A DNA stretch of 15,987 nt from Collinsella sp. (GTDB lineage: Bacteria > Actinomycetota > Coriobacteriia > Coriobacteriales > Coriobacteriaceae): positions 1 to 15,987 of the forward strand of contig DYAA01000176.1 of the NCBI GenBank assembly GCA_019419405.1. The letters run 5' to 3'. The position numbers were made by a program, and so were the translations under genes. Positions within the stretch are counted from its first letter, which is position 1. Every line of letters starts with the position of its first letter. Below are positions 6,971 through 13,835 of the stretch, in pieces. The notes below the pieces were generated by a model. The model saw nothing but the letters and a program-made list of their open reading frames with translations, searched no databases and had not been told where the DNA came from.

Positions 6971-7288
6971 ATGGGAGTCAGAACAGCTAACGTGCAGCCG
7001 GGAAATATCGGCGAGACGCTGACGGGACTGGCCGAGGTGATTCACGGGCGTCGCGATGCGTCGCCACAGGAGAGCTACACCGCTCGTCTGCTGACCGACG
7101 TCGAGGACGAACTGCTCAAGAAGCTTGCCGAGGAGGCGAGCGAGGTCATCATGGCCTGCAAGGACAACGACCACGACCACATCCGCTACGAAGCCGGCGA
7201 TCTGGTCTACCACCTGCTCGTGACGCTCGAACGCTACGGCATCACCCTCGACGAACTGGCCGGCGAACTCAACGCTCGCCGCCACTAG
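6971..7288 (+). CDS. hisE: Phosphoribosyl-ATP pyrophosphohydrolase
   Basis: HisE removes pyrophosphate from phosphoribosyl-ATP (second step). The 105-residue protein shows the all-helical MazG-like fold with the metal-binding acidic pattern KLAEEASEVIMACKD (51-65) followed by YEAGDLVYHLLV (73-84). The ATG at 6971 follows GAGAGGAAATAACC, a good ribosome site. The length is normal for a stand-alone HisE. It is the last plus-strand gene of the operon; a structured element begins 26 bases after its stop, and the next gene converges on it. Confidence 0.94.
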   Translation: MGVRTANVQPGNIGETLTGLAEVIHGRRDASPQESYTARLLTDVEDELLKKLAEEASEVIMACKDNDHDHIRYEAGDLVYHLLVTLERYGITLDELAGELNARRH

Positions 7289-7314
7289 TCAAGCTTTTGG
7301 TGCAAGGGGGACAG

Positions 7315-7623
7315 TAGTCATTGGGGACGTTCTTAAACGACTAGTCGTTTGGGGCAGTCTTTGCCGGCGCTGCCAAATAACATGCCCAATTACTACGATG
7401 AAACTGGATCTGCTGACCACACGTCGGTTTTGAACAAATCGTCAACGCTTCTACCTGCGGTTTTATTTTCCGCATTAAGCCGATGGTCGGAGGTTTGCGG
7501 TTCATCGTAGTAAACGGGCGTTCTTTTTGGCGGGCGGTGTTGCACGGGCGTCGGTGGTGAGCGAAACGACCTGTTTTCCTCCGTCCCCAAGGGGTCATTT
7601 GTGAAGAGTGTCCTCAATGACTA
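7315..7623 (+). repeat. Nested inverted-repeat element after hisE (structured RNA or MITE-like)
   Basis: This stretch fills the convergent gap between hisE and the PHP gene, and I see no credible gene in it. Its ends are 22-base imperfect inverted repeats: 7315-7336 and 7602-7623 pair at 21 of 22 positions as plus-strand RNA (18 Watson-Crick, 3 G·U). Nested inside are GTCGTTT (7344-7350) with AAACGAC (7564-7570); TTACTACGATGAA (7390-7402) with its exact complement at 7501-7513; 7415-7419 plus 7424-7430 with 7477-7488; and a TGCGG/CCGCA hairpin at 7456-7474. All stems are compatible with one fold. It could be a structured RNA at the 3' end of the his transcript or a non-autonomous mobile element. 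No clear target duplication flanks it. Confidence 0.7.
7335..7350. repeat. 16-bp perfect palindrome
   Basis: AAACGACTAGTCGTTT is a perfect dyad lying just inside the left arm of the larger element. Its core GACTAGTC recurs at 7619-7626 next to the PHP stop codon, and CACTAGTC is found at 7283-7290 across the hisE stop. It may be a protein-binding dyad or simply part of the element's folding; the sequence cannot tell which. Confidence 0.6.
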
Positions 7624-7626
7624 GTC

Positions 7627-8538
7627 TTAGGCGAGGGGCGTGGGCTCCCATTCTCCGGTGGGGTGGGGGATGTCGAAGGTTCGATAACCGCAGTCGTAGG
7701 CGTGCGCCTGGGCCTCGCGGATGTTCCAGCAAATATCGCAGGCGCGGTGTGCGTCCGAGCCAAAAGTAATCGGCACCTCGGCGTGGGCGAAGCGGCGCAA
7801 CAGCCCGGTCGCGGGATAGTAATCGTCCAAGCCCTTGCGCAACGCGGCGGTCGAGACCTCAGCGCGGCGACCCGTATCGTGGGCGCATTCGGCCATCTGC
7901 TCCCAAAACGGCGCGGGGTCAAAATCGGGTGCAAAGCCTTCCTTCGAAAAGCGCATGACCAGGTCGGGATGAGCCATCACATCAAAGTTAAGCGAGCTTT
8001 CGCAGGCGCGACACCAGTCGTCGACGTAGCGCTCCCACACGCCGCGCACGCCCAGGTTTTCCCAAACGTGCAGGTTGGTGTCATCGTCGATCCAACCGCA
8101 GCTCGAATCGGGCGTGTCGGGACGAGCGACGTCCTCCGCCCCCGCCGCGCCCGCAGCGCCTGCCGCAATATCGCCTGGGTTGCCAATCCAATGCACGCTG
8201 CCCAGGCGTACCACGGCGCCTTCGGACCAGCGCTCAACCAAAGGCTCGCAGTCTTCGTACCAATCGCACTCAAAGCCATAGATAAGCTCGAGCTCCGGCG
8301 CGATCCGCGCGGCAAGCTTGCGGGCGTCTTCAAAAGCCAGACGATGTGCCGGCAGGTCGCCCTCGACAACCTGCACCTCGCAATTGGAATCCATGCTGGC
8401 GGGCAGGGTGAGGTGGTCGGTTGAGACCATGACACGGCAGCCTGCCGCAGCAGCGGCGCGAACGTTGTCCTCAAACGAGGCGTGCCCGTCCGAGAACGAG
8501 GTGTGGGTATGGCAATCGACCAGCGGGCAAGCAGACAT
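7627..8538 (-). CDS. PHP-domain histidinol-phosphatase (HisJ/HisK type)
   Basis: The protein belongs to the PHP metallophosphoesterase superfamily and most resembles the histidinol-phosphatases of the HisJ family, which dephosphorylate histidinol phosphate. Metal-site motifs appear in order: His10 and His12 (DCHTHTSFSDG), Asp41-His42 (VSTDH), Glu90 (YGFECDWYED), His116 (LGSVHWIGN), His190 (DVMAHPDLV), Glu227 (AEVSTAALRKG) and Asp262-His264 (FGSDAHRACD). At 303 residues it is somewhat longer than usual, with a low-complexity Ala/Gly insertion around 125-147. The ATG at 8538 follows AAGGAG. It converges on hisE. Because the local HisB lacks a phosphatase domain and no other candidate is present, I assign it the missing step with fair confidence; a general PHP phosphatase is the alternative. 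Confidence 0.88.
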   Translation of the reverse strand: MSACPLVDCHTHTSFSDGHASFEDNVRAAAAAGCRVMVSTDHLTLPASMDSNCEVQVVEGDLPAHRLAFEDARKLAARIAPELELIYGFECDWYEDCEPLVERWSEGAVVRLGSVHWIGNPGDIAAGAAGAAGAEDVARPDTPDSSCGWIDDDTNLHVWENLGVRGVWERYVDDWCRACESSLNFDVMAHPDLVMRFSKEGFAPDFDPAPFWEQMAECAHDTGRRAEVSTAALRKGLDDYYPATGLLRRFAHAEVPITFGSDAHRACDICWNIREAQAHAYDCGYRTFDIPHPTGEWEPTPLA

Positions 8539-8731
8539 GGCGGCTCCTTTGCGTCAAGCGAATCCGCTCCATTGTAGCGGCGCGGCCCTCGATGCGACGA
8601 GCGCGCTGGGGTGTCGGTTTCTTGCGGACAAGGAAAATCGCGCTCATCGCGCTCCGCCACATCCACGCCGCCCGCGATGTGCTAGCGTTTGGGTGAACAA
8701 AACGAGCCCGCGCGGAAAGGAGCCGGACCGT
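8539..8731. promoter_or_regulatory. Divergent intergenic region with candidate promoters
   Basis: These 193 bases separate the minus-strand PHP gene from the plus-strand LarC2 gene and must contain both promoters. On the minus strand TACAAT (8576 down to 8571) is a good -10 candidate about 33 bases before the PHP start, with AAGGAG as ribosome site. On the plus strand the TGCTAGCGT around 8680-8690 looks like an extended -10, and GGAAAGGAG at 8714-8722 is the LarC2 ribosome site. I find no convincing -35 boxes or operator. Confidence 0.45.
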
Positions 8732-9217
8732 ATGCCACGCGATAGCAAATCCCCGCTGTCCCGCGAGACCGATGCGCCAGAGACCATCGTCAAGCTGGAA
8801 TGCGATATCGACGACGCGTCGCCCGAGGTGCTCGCCTACGCCGCCGACCGCCTGCGCGAGGCCGGCGCGCGCGAGGCGCACTGGCTGCCCCTCTATTGCA
8901 AGAAGGGCCGTCCCGGCTGGCAGTTGCAGGTAATCTGTACCCACGAGGATATCGAGCGCCTGCAGACGATTATCTTTTTGGAAACCACGACCAATGCCAT
9001 CCGCCGCCAGGTCATGGAGCGCGTTTGCCTGCCACGCCGCTTTGAGCGCGTAACGACGCCTTGGGGCGAGGTTGCCGTCAAAGTAGCCACCCTGCCCGAC
9101 GGCAGTGAGCGTGCGGCGCCCGAGTACGAGGATTGCGCCCGTCTTGCCCGTGAGCACGACGTGCCGCTCCAGCGCGTGATGCAGGCGGCCCAGAGCGCGG
9201 CACTGCGATTTGAATAA
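8732..9217 (+). CDS. Stand-alone LarC C-terminal domain (LarC2-like nickel insertion protein)
   Basis: The 161-residue protein matches the C-terminal half of LarC, the CTP-dependent enzyme that inserts nickel into the pyridinium pincer cofactor of lactate racemase. Telling segments are VKLECDIDDASPEVLAYAADRL (20-41), the CKKGRPGWQLQVIC region (56-69), LETTTNAIRRQVMER (83-97), LPRR (100-103) and a C-terminal APEYEDCARLAREHDVPL (129-146). In characterised systems LarC is one protein or is split as LarC1 plus LarC2 joined by ribosomal frameshifting. Here nothing resembling LarC1 lies upstream, and larA, larB and larE are not in the window. Either LarC1 is encoded elsewhere or the domain has another job. 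The ATG at 8732 follows GGAAAGGAGCC; longer in-frame starts would run back through the intergenic region and the PHP gene. Confidence 0.85.
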   Translation: MPRDSKSPLSRETDAPETIVKLECDIDDASPEVLAYAADRLREAGAREAHWLPLYCKKGRPGWQLQVICTHEDIERLQTIIFLETTTNAIRRQVMERVCLPRRFERVTTPWGEVAVKVATLPDGSERAAPEYEDCARLAREHDVPLQRVMQAAQSAALRFE

Positions 9218-9275
9218 CAAGATCGTGCGGCGCGCCGCGACCGGCTCCGTCAACTCCATCCCGAAAGGATCCCTC

Positions 9276-9824
9276 ATGAAATACCTCATCGCCTCTGACA
9301 TTCACGGCTCGGCATATTGGACCGAGCGCCTCTGCTCCGCCATCGAGTCCGAGCAGCCCGACCGCATCGTCCTGCTGGGCGACCTGCTCTATCACGGTCC
9401 GCGTAACGACCTGCCGCGCGATTACGCTCCCAAGCGTGTGATTCCGCTGCTCAATGCCCTGGCCGACCGCATCATCGCGGTGCGCGGCAACTGTGACGCC
9501 GAGGTCGACCAGATGGTGCTCGACTTCCCCGTCATGGCCGACTACGCCACGCTGTTCGACGAGAACGGCCGCGAGCTGTTCCTGACGCATGGCCATGTTT
9601 TTGGCGCCGGCATGCACAACAGCGTCGACCACGCGCCCGCGCTGCCCGAGGGCTCCGCGCTCGTCTACGGCCACACGCACATCAAGGTTAACGAGGAAAG
9701 TGAGGCGCACCCGGGCCTGTGGCTCTTCAACCCCGGCAGCGTGAGCATTCCCAAGGACGGTACGCACAGCTACGGCATCTACGAGGGCGGCGCGTTCCGT
9801 CACGTGATCATGGAGGAGGAATAA
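9276..9824 (+). CDS. YfcE/MJ0936-type metallophosphoesterase
   Basis: This is a compact (182-residue) cytoplasmic calcineurin-like phosphoesterase. The metal-site motifs are in order: ASDIHG (Asp8, His10), LLGDLLYHGP (Asp36), AVRGNCDAEVD (Asn72), LTHGH (His105) and VYGHTH (His133, His135). E. coli YfcE hydrolyses model phosphodiesters and its physiological substrate is not settled, so substrate is not assigned here. The ATG at 9276 is chosen for the classical MKYLIASDIHG start and GAAAGGA ribosome site. It lies 58 bases after LarC2 and two bases before mazG, so it is probably in one transcript with them. Confidence 0.92.
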   Translation: MKYLIASDIHGSAYWTERLCSAIESEQPDRIVLLGDLLYHGPRNDLPRDYAPKRVIPLLNALADRIIAVRGNCDAEVDQMVLDFPVMADYATLFDENGRELFLTHGHVFGAGMHNSVDHAPALPEGSALVYGHTHIKVNEESEAHPGLWLFNPGSVSIPKDGTHSYGIYEGGAFRHVIMEEE

Positions 9825-9826
9825 CC

Positions 9827-10687
9827 ATGGCACAGCATATGGCTCAGCAAAATGCCGAGGGTTCGCGCGACCTGTCCACGCTGGTCGACGCGTCGGCCGA
9901 GCTGCAGCATCTGGTGCAGACCATCTGGCGCCTGCGTCAGCCCGACGGCTGCCCGTGGGACCGCGAACAGACGCACCGCAGCATTGGCAAAAACATGATC
10001 GAGGAAGCCTACGAGGCGCTCGATTGCATCGAGGCGGACGACGTGGCACATCTGCGCGAGGAGCTGGGCGATGTGCTCATGCAAGTAGTACTGCATGCGC
10101 AGATTGCGGCGGACGCCGGCGAGTTTACGCTGGCCGATGTGGCACGCGATATCGACGCCAAGCTCATCCGCCGCCATCCGCACGTGTTTGGCGATGCGGA
10201 TGCCGAGAGCTCCGACGAGGTGCTCAAGATCTGGGACGAGGTCAAGCTTGCCGAGAAGGCCGCCAAGGACAAGGCCGTGGCGGTGGGCGAGGCTGCGCCC
10301 GAGGGCCTGCTCGACGGCGTGCCCACGCATCTGCCAGCGCTGATGCAGGCGCAGAAGGTGTCGCGCAAGGCAGCGGCCGTGGGCTTTGAATGGGAGACGG
10401 TCCAGGATGTGTGGGACGAGGTAGCCGAGGAGCGTGCCGAGTTTGAGGCCGAGGAGCCCGGCTCGCCCGAGCGCGAGATGGAGTTTGGCGACCTGCTCTT
10501 TGCCCTGGTCAACGTTGCACGCAAGGAGGGAATCGACGCCGAGAGCGCCCTGCGCGCCAGCACGGCCAAGTTCCGCCGTCGCTGGGCTGCGATGGAGGCC
10601 GCCGTGCACGAGGCGGGCGATGACCTCGCCGCCTGCTCAACCGCTCAACTCAACGACCTGTGGGACCAAGCAAAAGCAAGCGAGTGA
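9827..10687 (+). CDS. mazG: Nucleoside triphosphate pyrophosphohydrolase MazG
   Basis: MazG hydrolyses NTPs and dNTPs to monophosphates and pyrophosphate, with roles in nucleotide pool cleaning and stringent-response control. The 286-residue protein has two tandem MazG domains. The first has CPWDREQTH (42-50), MIEEAYEALD (57-66), REELGDVLMQVVLHAQ (77-92) and KLIRRHPHVFGD (112-123). The second has VQDVWDEVAEERAEF (192-206) and EMEFGDLLFALVNVAR (217-232). The start ATG at 9827 sits two bases after the previous stop with GGAGGAGGAAT as ribosome site. The next gene, on the opposite strand, ends 39 bases away. Confidence 0.94.
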   Translation: MAQHMAQQNAEGSRDLSTLVDASAELQHLVQTIWRLRQPDGCPWDREQTHRSIGKNMIEEAYEALDCIEADDVAHLREELGDVLMQVVLHAQIAADAGEFTLADVARDIDAKLIRRHPHVFGDADAESSDEVLKIWDEVKLAEKAAKDKAVAVGEAAPEGLLDGVPTHLPALMQAQKVSRKAAAVGFEWETVQDVWDEVAEERAEFEAEEPGSPEREMEFGDLLFALVNVARKEGIDAESALRASTAKFRRRWAAMEAAVHEAGDDLAACSTAQLNDLWDQAKASE

Positions 10688-10714
10688 GGCCTGCGTCTCT
10701 CACGGCATCCATTC

Positions 10715-10730
10715 GTAGAGAGGTCTCTAC
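10715..10730. terminator. Short hairpin between convergent mazG and ATPase genes
   Basis: GTAGAGA (10715-10721) and TCTCTAC (10724-10730) are exact complements around a GG, and the ATPase stop codon lies inside the right arm. It is the only structure in the 39-base convergent gap. No T-run follows on either strand, so its action as a terminator is uncertain. Confidence 0.35.
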
Positions 10731-12094
10731 AAGCAAAAAGCCATATACAACGGAAGATGTGCCAGCTGCGCTTCGGCATCCCACTCGAGTTGTTTAGGGT
10801 GCAACACGTAAGCCATCCCAATCTTCTTGTTAAAGCGCGCGCGGAATCGGTCGAGGGAGATGGTTCCGTATCTGCGTGGCGACTTAACTTCGACGGGGCT
10901 GATGCGCGGCTTTCCGGCGGCATTGACATAGGGTCGGGTAACGAGGAAGTCGATTTCCATGCGCTCCTCCCCCTCCTTCTTTCCGCTTTGGGAATAAAAG
11001 AAGAGCCTGTGTCCATTGGCCTTTAGAGATTGGGCAACGTAGTTTTCGGTAAGCATTCCTTCGTTCAATCCGATGTCGCCGCGAAGCACGGCCCTGTAAA
11101 CGTCTTCATCGGTATCGTTGTTGTCAGAGAAGGCAAGCGTTACAAGCAGGCCGGTGTCTGCCATGTAGCACTTGAGGGCCGTTTGCTCCATGCTGAGTGA
11201 AAGGCCCACGCTCGGTTCGCTTGCGGCATAGCAGATATTGGCAATTCGCGCGTCTGCCAGCCAAAAGAAGGCTTCTTCGTAGGTGCGCATGCGTGCGTTT
11301 TTATCAAGTGAGGAAAGCTTGAATCGTTTTTCGTGCCTAGAGAGCTGACCCGGGATGCCATCGAGTACGGAGACGACTTTGAATTCGTAACCGGTTGCAA
11401 AACGAGAGATATCGTTGCGATAGAGCTGGACGATTCGGCGCTTCGAAGCGTCGACGGGCGCAAAAGCGCGCTGTTCAACATAGATGGATACCGGCTCAGG
11501 CATGCCGCCTACAAGCATGTATTCGCGCATAAGGGAGAGCGCTCTGCGATGTAGGGCATCGGGGAGCGGCTTCATCTTGTTAAAACTCATGCGAATGAGA
11601 TCGGCCAGCCCCTTTTCGTCCATGCCCCAAAGAAACTCCTCAAAGTCGAGGGGCTCAAGTTCCAGAGACTCTTCTTCGGACGGGATGACGATATCTTTAA
11701 TGTTCTGCTTGATGCTGAGCAGGGATCCAGTTTCGATGTAGTCGTAACGTCCGTCTGCAACGAGATACTTGATGAGTCCGCGTGCTTGCGGGCACATCTG
11801 GACCTCGTCAAAGACGATAAGCGTCTCATGTTCATAGAGTTTGACGTTATAGAAAACCGAGAGATAGAGGAAGAGCGAGTCGAAGTCAGTGCGATAGTCC
11901 TCAAAATATTGCTTAACTTCGGCAGGTGCTTGAAAGAAATCAATGACAAGGCAGGATTTGTATTCGGTTTCTCCAAACGTGCGGACAAGCGTGCTCTTGC
12001 CGACGCGGCGGGCTCCTTCAATAAGAAGTGCTGTTTTACCAGCGCTTTCATGCTTCCATTTTAGTAGTTTGTCATAGGCTTTTCGTTTAAGCAT
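10727..12094 (-). CDS. AAA ATPase with DUF4143 / PD-(D/E)XK-like C-terminus
   Basis: The 455-residue protein belongs to the AAA_14–DUF4143 group of accessory ATPases common in gut bacteria and archaea, whose role is unknown. Walker A is GARRVGKST (27-35), Walker B is LIVFDEVQ (92-99), and YIETGSLLS provides a sensor-like segment. The C-terminal third contains LTENYVAQSL, then EIDFLV and PVEVKS, the D…ExK pattern of a PD-(D/E)XK nuclease-like fold. The ATG at 12094 is preferred because GAGG precedes it and the usual MLKRKAYDKLLKWK start follows; a GTG at 12142 would begin inside the repeat array. The gene is clearly more A+T rich than its neighbours and opposes them, suggesting horizontal acquisition. 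No toxin-antitoxin partner is visible, so function is not assigned. Confidence 0.88.
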   Translation of the reverse strand: MLKRKAYDKLLKWKHESAGKTALLIEGARRVGKSTLVRTFGETEYKSCLVIDFFQAPAEVKQYFEDYRTDFDSLFLYLSVFYNVKLYEHETLIVFDEVQMCPQARGLIKYLVADGRYDYIETGSLLSIKQNIKDIVIPSEEESLELEPLDFEEFLWGMDEKGLADLIRMSFNKMKPLPDALHRRALSLMREYMLVGGMPEPVSIYVEQRAFAPVDASKRRIVQLYRNDISRFATGYEFKVVSVLDGIPGQLSRHEKRFKLSSLDKNARMRTYEEAFFWLADARIANICYAASEPSVGLSLSMEQTALKCYMADTGLLVTLAFSDNNDTDEDVYRAVLRGDIGLNEGMLTENYVAQSLKANGHRLFFYSQSGKKEGEERMEIDFLVTRPYVNAAGKPRISPVEVKSPRRYGTISLDRFRARFNKKIGMAYVLHPKQLEWDAEAQLAHLPLYMAFCL

Positions 12095-12104
12095 GGCTAC
12101 CTCG

Positions 12105-12197
12105 TGCACGATATCCAGAACTTTTATAACCTGATTATGCACGATATCCAGAACTTCAGACCCTTAAAATTGCACGATATCCAGAACTTTGCACGAT
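12105..12197. repeat. Three 19-bp iterons at 33-bp spacing plus a partial copy, upstream of the ATPase
   Basis: TGCACGATATCCAGAACTT occurs exactly at 12105-12123, 12138-12156 and 12171-12189, each starting 33 bases after the last, with unrelated spacers. A partial copy, TGCACGAT, follows at 12190-12197. The array sits just upstream of the minus-strand ATPase start, with a possible -10 (TATAAA on the minus strand, about 12124-12130) between the first two copies. The 33-bp period is about three helical turns, placing the sites on the same face of DNA. This suggests cooperative binding of a regulator, possibly for the ATPase itself. Confidence 0.85.
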
Positions 12198-12365
12198 GTA
12201 AAAGCACATTACTGGCTCTTTCATTCGCAAGCCAGGTAAAGACGGTATGCCGATAGAAGAATTTAATGGGGGGGGGTGACCTCTAGAGATGAATGCTCGG
12301 TGCAAAAATAAGCGCCTCAAAGAATGATTTCTCCAATTCATATGTATCCCTCGGCTAACTTAGGG
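12198..12365. other. A+T-rich intergenic stretch with a hairpin and a nine-G run
   Basis: No credible gene is seen here. TTACTGGCT (12209-12217) can pair with AGCCAGGTAA (12230-12239) around a 12-base loop with one bulged G. A run of nine Gs occupies 12268-12276, followed by TGACCTCTAGAG. The composition resembles the ATPase rather than the core genes on either side, so the stretch probably belongs to the same inserted segment. Confidence 0.5.
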
Positions 12366-12371
12366 CATAAT
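12366..12371 (+). promoter_or_regulatory. Candidate -10 box of the enolase promoter
   Basis: CATAAT lies about 100 bases before the eno start codon in a stretch that is otherwise G+C rich downstream. A -35 box is not convincing: the bases 17 upstream (TGTATC) match TTGACA poorly. The implied leader would be about 95 bases. Confidence 0.35.
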
Positions 12372-12473
12372 GCAAAAAGTGCGACAAGGCTAACTTATGA
12401 ACCTGCGCGCCGCTGCAGCGTGCAAGCCGCGTCGCCAAGCATTCAACCCGTTTCCAAGTGAGAGGGAGACAAC

Positions 12474-13763
12474 ATGAGCGATATTTTGGACGTCTACGGT
12501 CGTGAGGTGCTCGACAGCCGCGGCAACCCTACCGTCGAGGTCGAGGTCGTGCTCGAGGACGGCAGCTTCGGTCGCGCGATGGTGCCTTCGGGCGCTTCGA
12601 CCGGTGCTTTCGAAGCTTGCGAGCTGCGCGACGGCGACAAGGGTCGCTACCTGGGCAAGGGCGTTTCGCAAGCCGTCGAGCACGTCAACAACGAGTGCGC
12701 CAACGCCGTCGTGGGCCTCGATGCCTTCGATCAGCGCGCCGTCGATGCCGCACTAATCGTCGCCGACGGTACGCCCAACAAAACCAAGCTCGGCGCCAAC
12801 GCCATTCTGGGCGTATCGCTGGCCGTTGCCCGCGCTGCGGCAGAGTCGGCGGGCCTGTCGCTGTACCAGTACCTGGGCGGCGTCAACGCTCACCTGCTGC
12901 CCACGCCTATGATGAATATCCTCAACGGCGGCGTGCATGCCGACAACAACGTTGACTTCCAGGAGTTCATGATCATGCCGGTGGGCGCTCCGAGCTTTGC
13001 CGAGGGCCTGCGTTGGTGCGCCGAGGTCTACCACACCCTCAAGGGCGTGCTGCACGAGGCCGGCCTGGGCGGCGGCGTGGGCGACGAGGGCGGCTTCGCG
13101 CCCAACCTCAAGACCAATGCCGAGCCGTTCGAGTACATCACCAAGGCCGTCGAGAAGGCTGGCTTTAAGCCCGGCGTCGACTTCATGTACGCCATGGATC
13201 CGGCCTCGACCGAGTTCTACAACGCCGAGACCGGCATGTACGAGCTCAAGGGCGAGGGCGTGGAGTACACGAGCGCCCAGATGGTTGATTACTGGGAGAA
13301 GCTCGTCGACACCTATCCCATCATCTCCATCGAGGACGGCATGGCCGAGGAGGACTGGGACGGCTGGGTCGAGCTTACCCGCCGCATTGGCAACAAGGTG
13401 CAGCTGGTGGGCGACGACCTGTTCGTCACTAACACCGAGCGCCTCAAGAAGGGCATCGAGCTGGGTGCCGCCAACGCGATCCTGGTCAAGGTCAACCAGA
13501 TCGGCACGCTCACCGAGTCGCTCGAGGCCATCGAGACTGCCAAGGAGGCCGGCTACGCTTGCATCGTGAGCCACCGTTCCGGTGAGACCGAGGACTCCAC
13601 GATCGCCGACCTGGTCGTGGGTGTTAACGCCGGCCAGATCAAGTCGGGCGCCCCGTGCCGCAGCGACCGTATCGCCAAGTACAACCAGCTCATCCGCATC
13701 GAGGACGAGCTTGAGGGTAGCGCGCGCTACGCCGGCAAGTCTGCGTTCTACAACATTCGCTAG
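12474..13763 (+). CDS. eno: Enolase (phosphopyruvate hydratase)
   Basis: Enolase interconverts 2-phosphoglycerate and phosphoenolpyruvate in glycolysis and is also a degradosome partner in some bacteria. Catalytic residues are Glu205 (GGGVGDEGGFAPN) as acid and Lys339 (AILVKVNQIGTLTE) as base. Magnesium ligands are Asp242 (AMDPASTEFY), Glu287 (ISIEDGMAEEDW) and Asp314 (LVGDDLFVTN), and His156 lies in NGGVHADNN. The 429-residue length and the C-terminal SHRSGETEDSTIADL signature are normal. The ATG at 12474 follows GAGAGGGAG. The gene has its own strong terminator and the usual actinobacterial neighbour, a DivIC-like gene, downstream. Confidence 0.98.
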   Translation: MSDILDVYGREVLDSRGNPTVEVEVVLEDGSFGRAMVPSGASTGAFEACELRDGDKGRYLGKGVSQAVEHVNNECANAVVGLDAFDQRAVDAALIVADGTPNKTKLGANAILGVSLAVARAAAESAGLSLYQYLGGVNAHLLPTPMMNILNGGVHADNNVDFQEFMIMPVGAPSFAEGLRWCAEVYHTLKGVLHEAGLGGGVGDEGGFAPNLKTNAEPFEYITKAVEKAGFKPGVDFMYAMDPASTEFYNAETGMYELKGEGVEYTSAQMVDYWEKLVDTYPIISIEDGMAEEDWDGWVELTRRIGNKVQLVGDDLFVTNTERLKKGIELGAANAILVKVNQIGTLTESLEAIETAKEAGYACIVSHRSGETEDSTIADLVVGVNAGQIKSGAPCRSDRIAKYNQLIRIEDELEGSARYAGKSAFYNIR

Positions 13764-13835
13764 GCAGCGGCGTGTGCGGGGGCGGGGCTGACTCGGATTC
13801 GCCTCGCTTCCGCCGGGCACTGTTGAGCACCATTG

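Noticed and set aside
7341..7598. Minus-strand 85-codon frame in the hisE/PHP gap
   Set aside because: It lies wholly within the nested inverted-repeat element, has no ribosome site or recognised domain, and its composition follows the hairpin arms.
8318..8731. Long N-terminal extension of the LarC2 protein as a possible LarC1 remnant
   Set aside because: The upstream frame is antisense to the PHP gene and then crosses its promoter; it shows no LarC1 similarity.
12105..12197. Possible CRISPR array
   Set aside because: There are only three full repeats, the spacers are about 14 bases and there are no cas genes; repeat and spacer sizes are outside CRISPR norms.
12753..13820. 355-codon minus-strand open frame opposite eno
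   Set aside because: It is a shadow of the highly biased enolase gene and runs into its terminator region.
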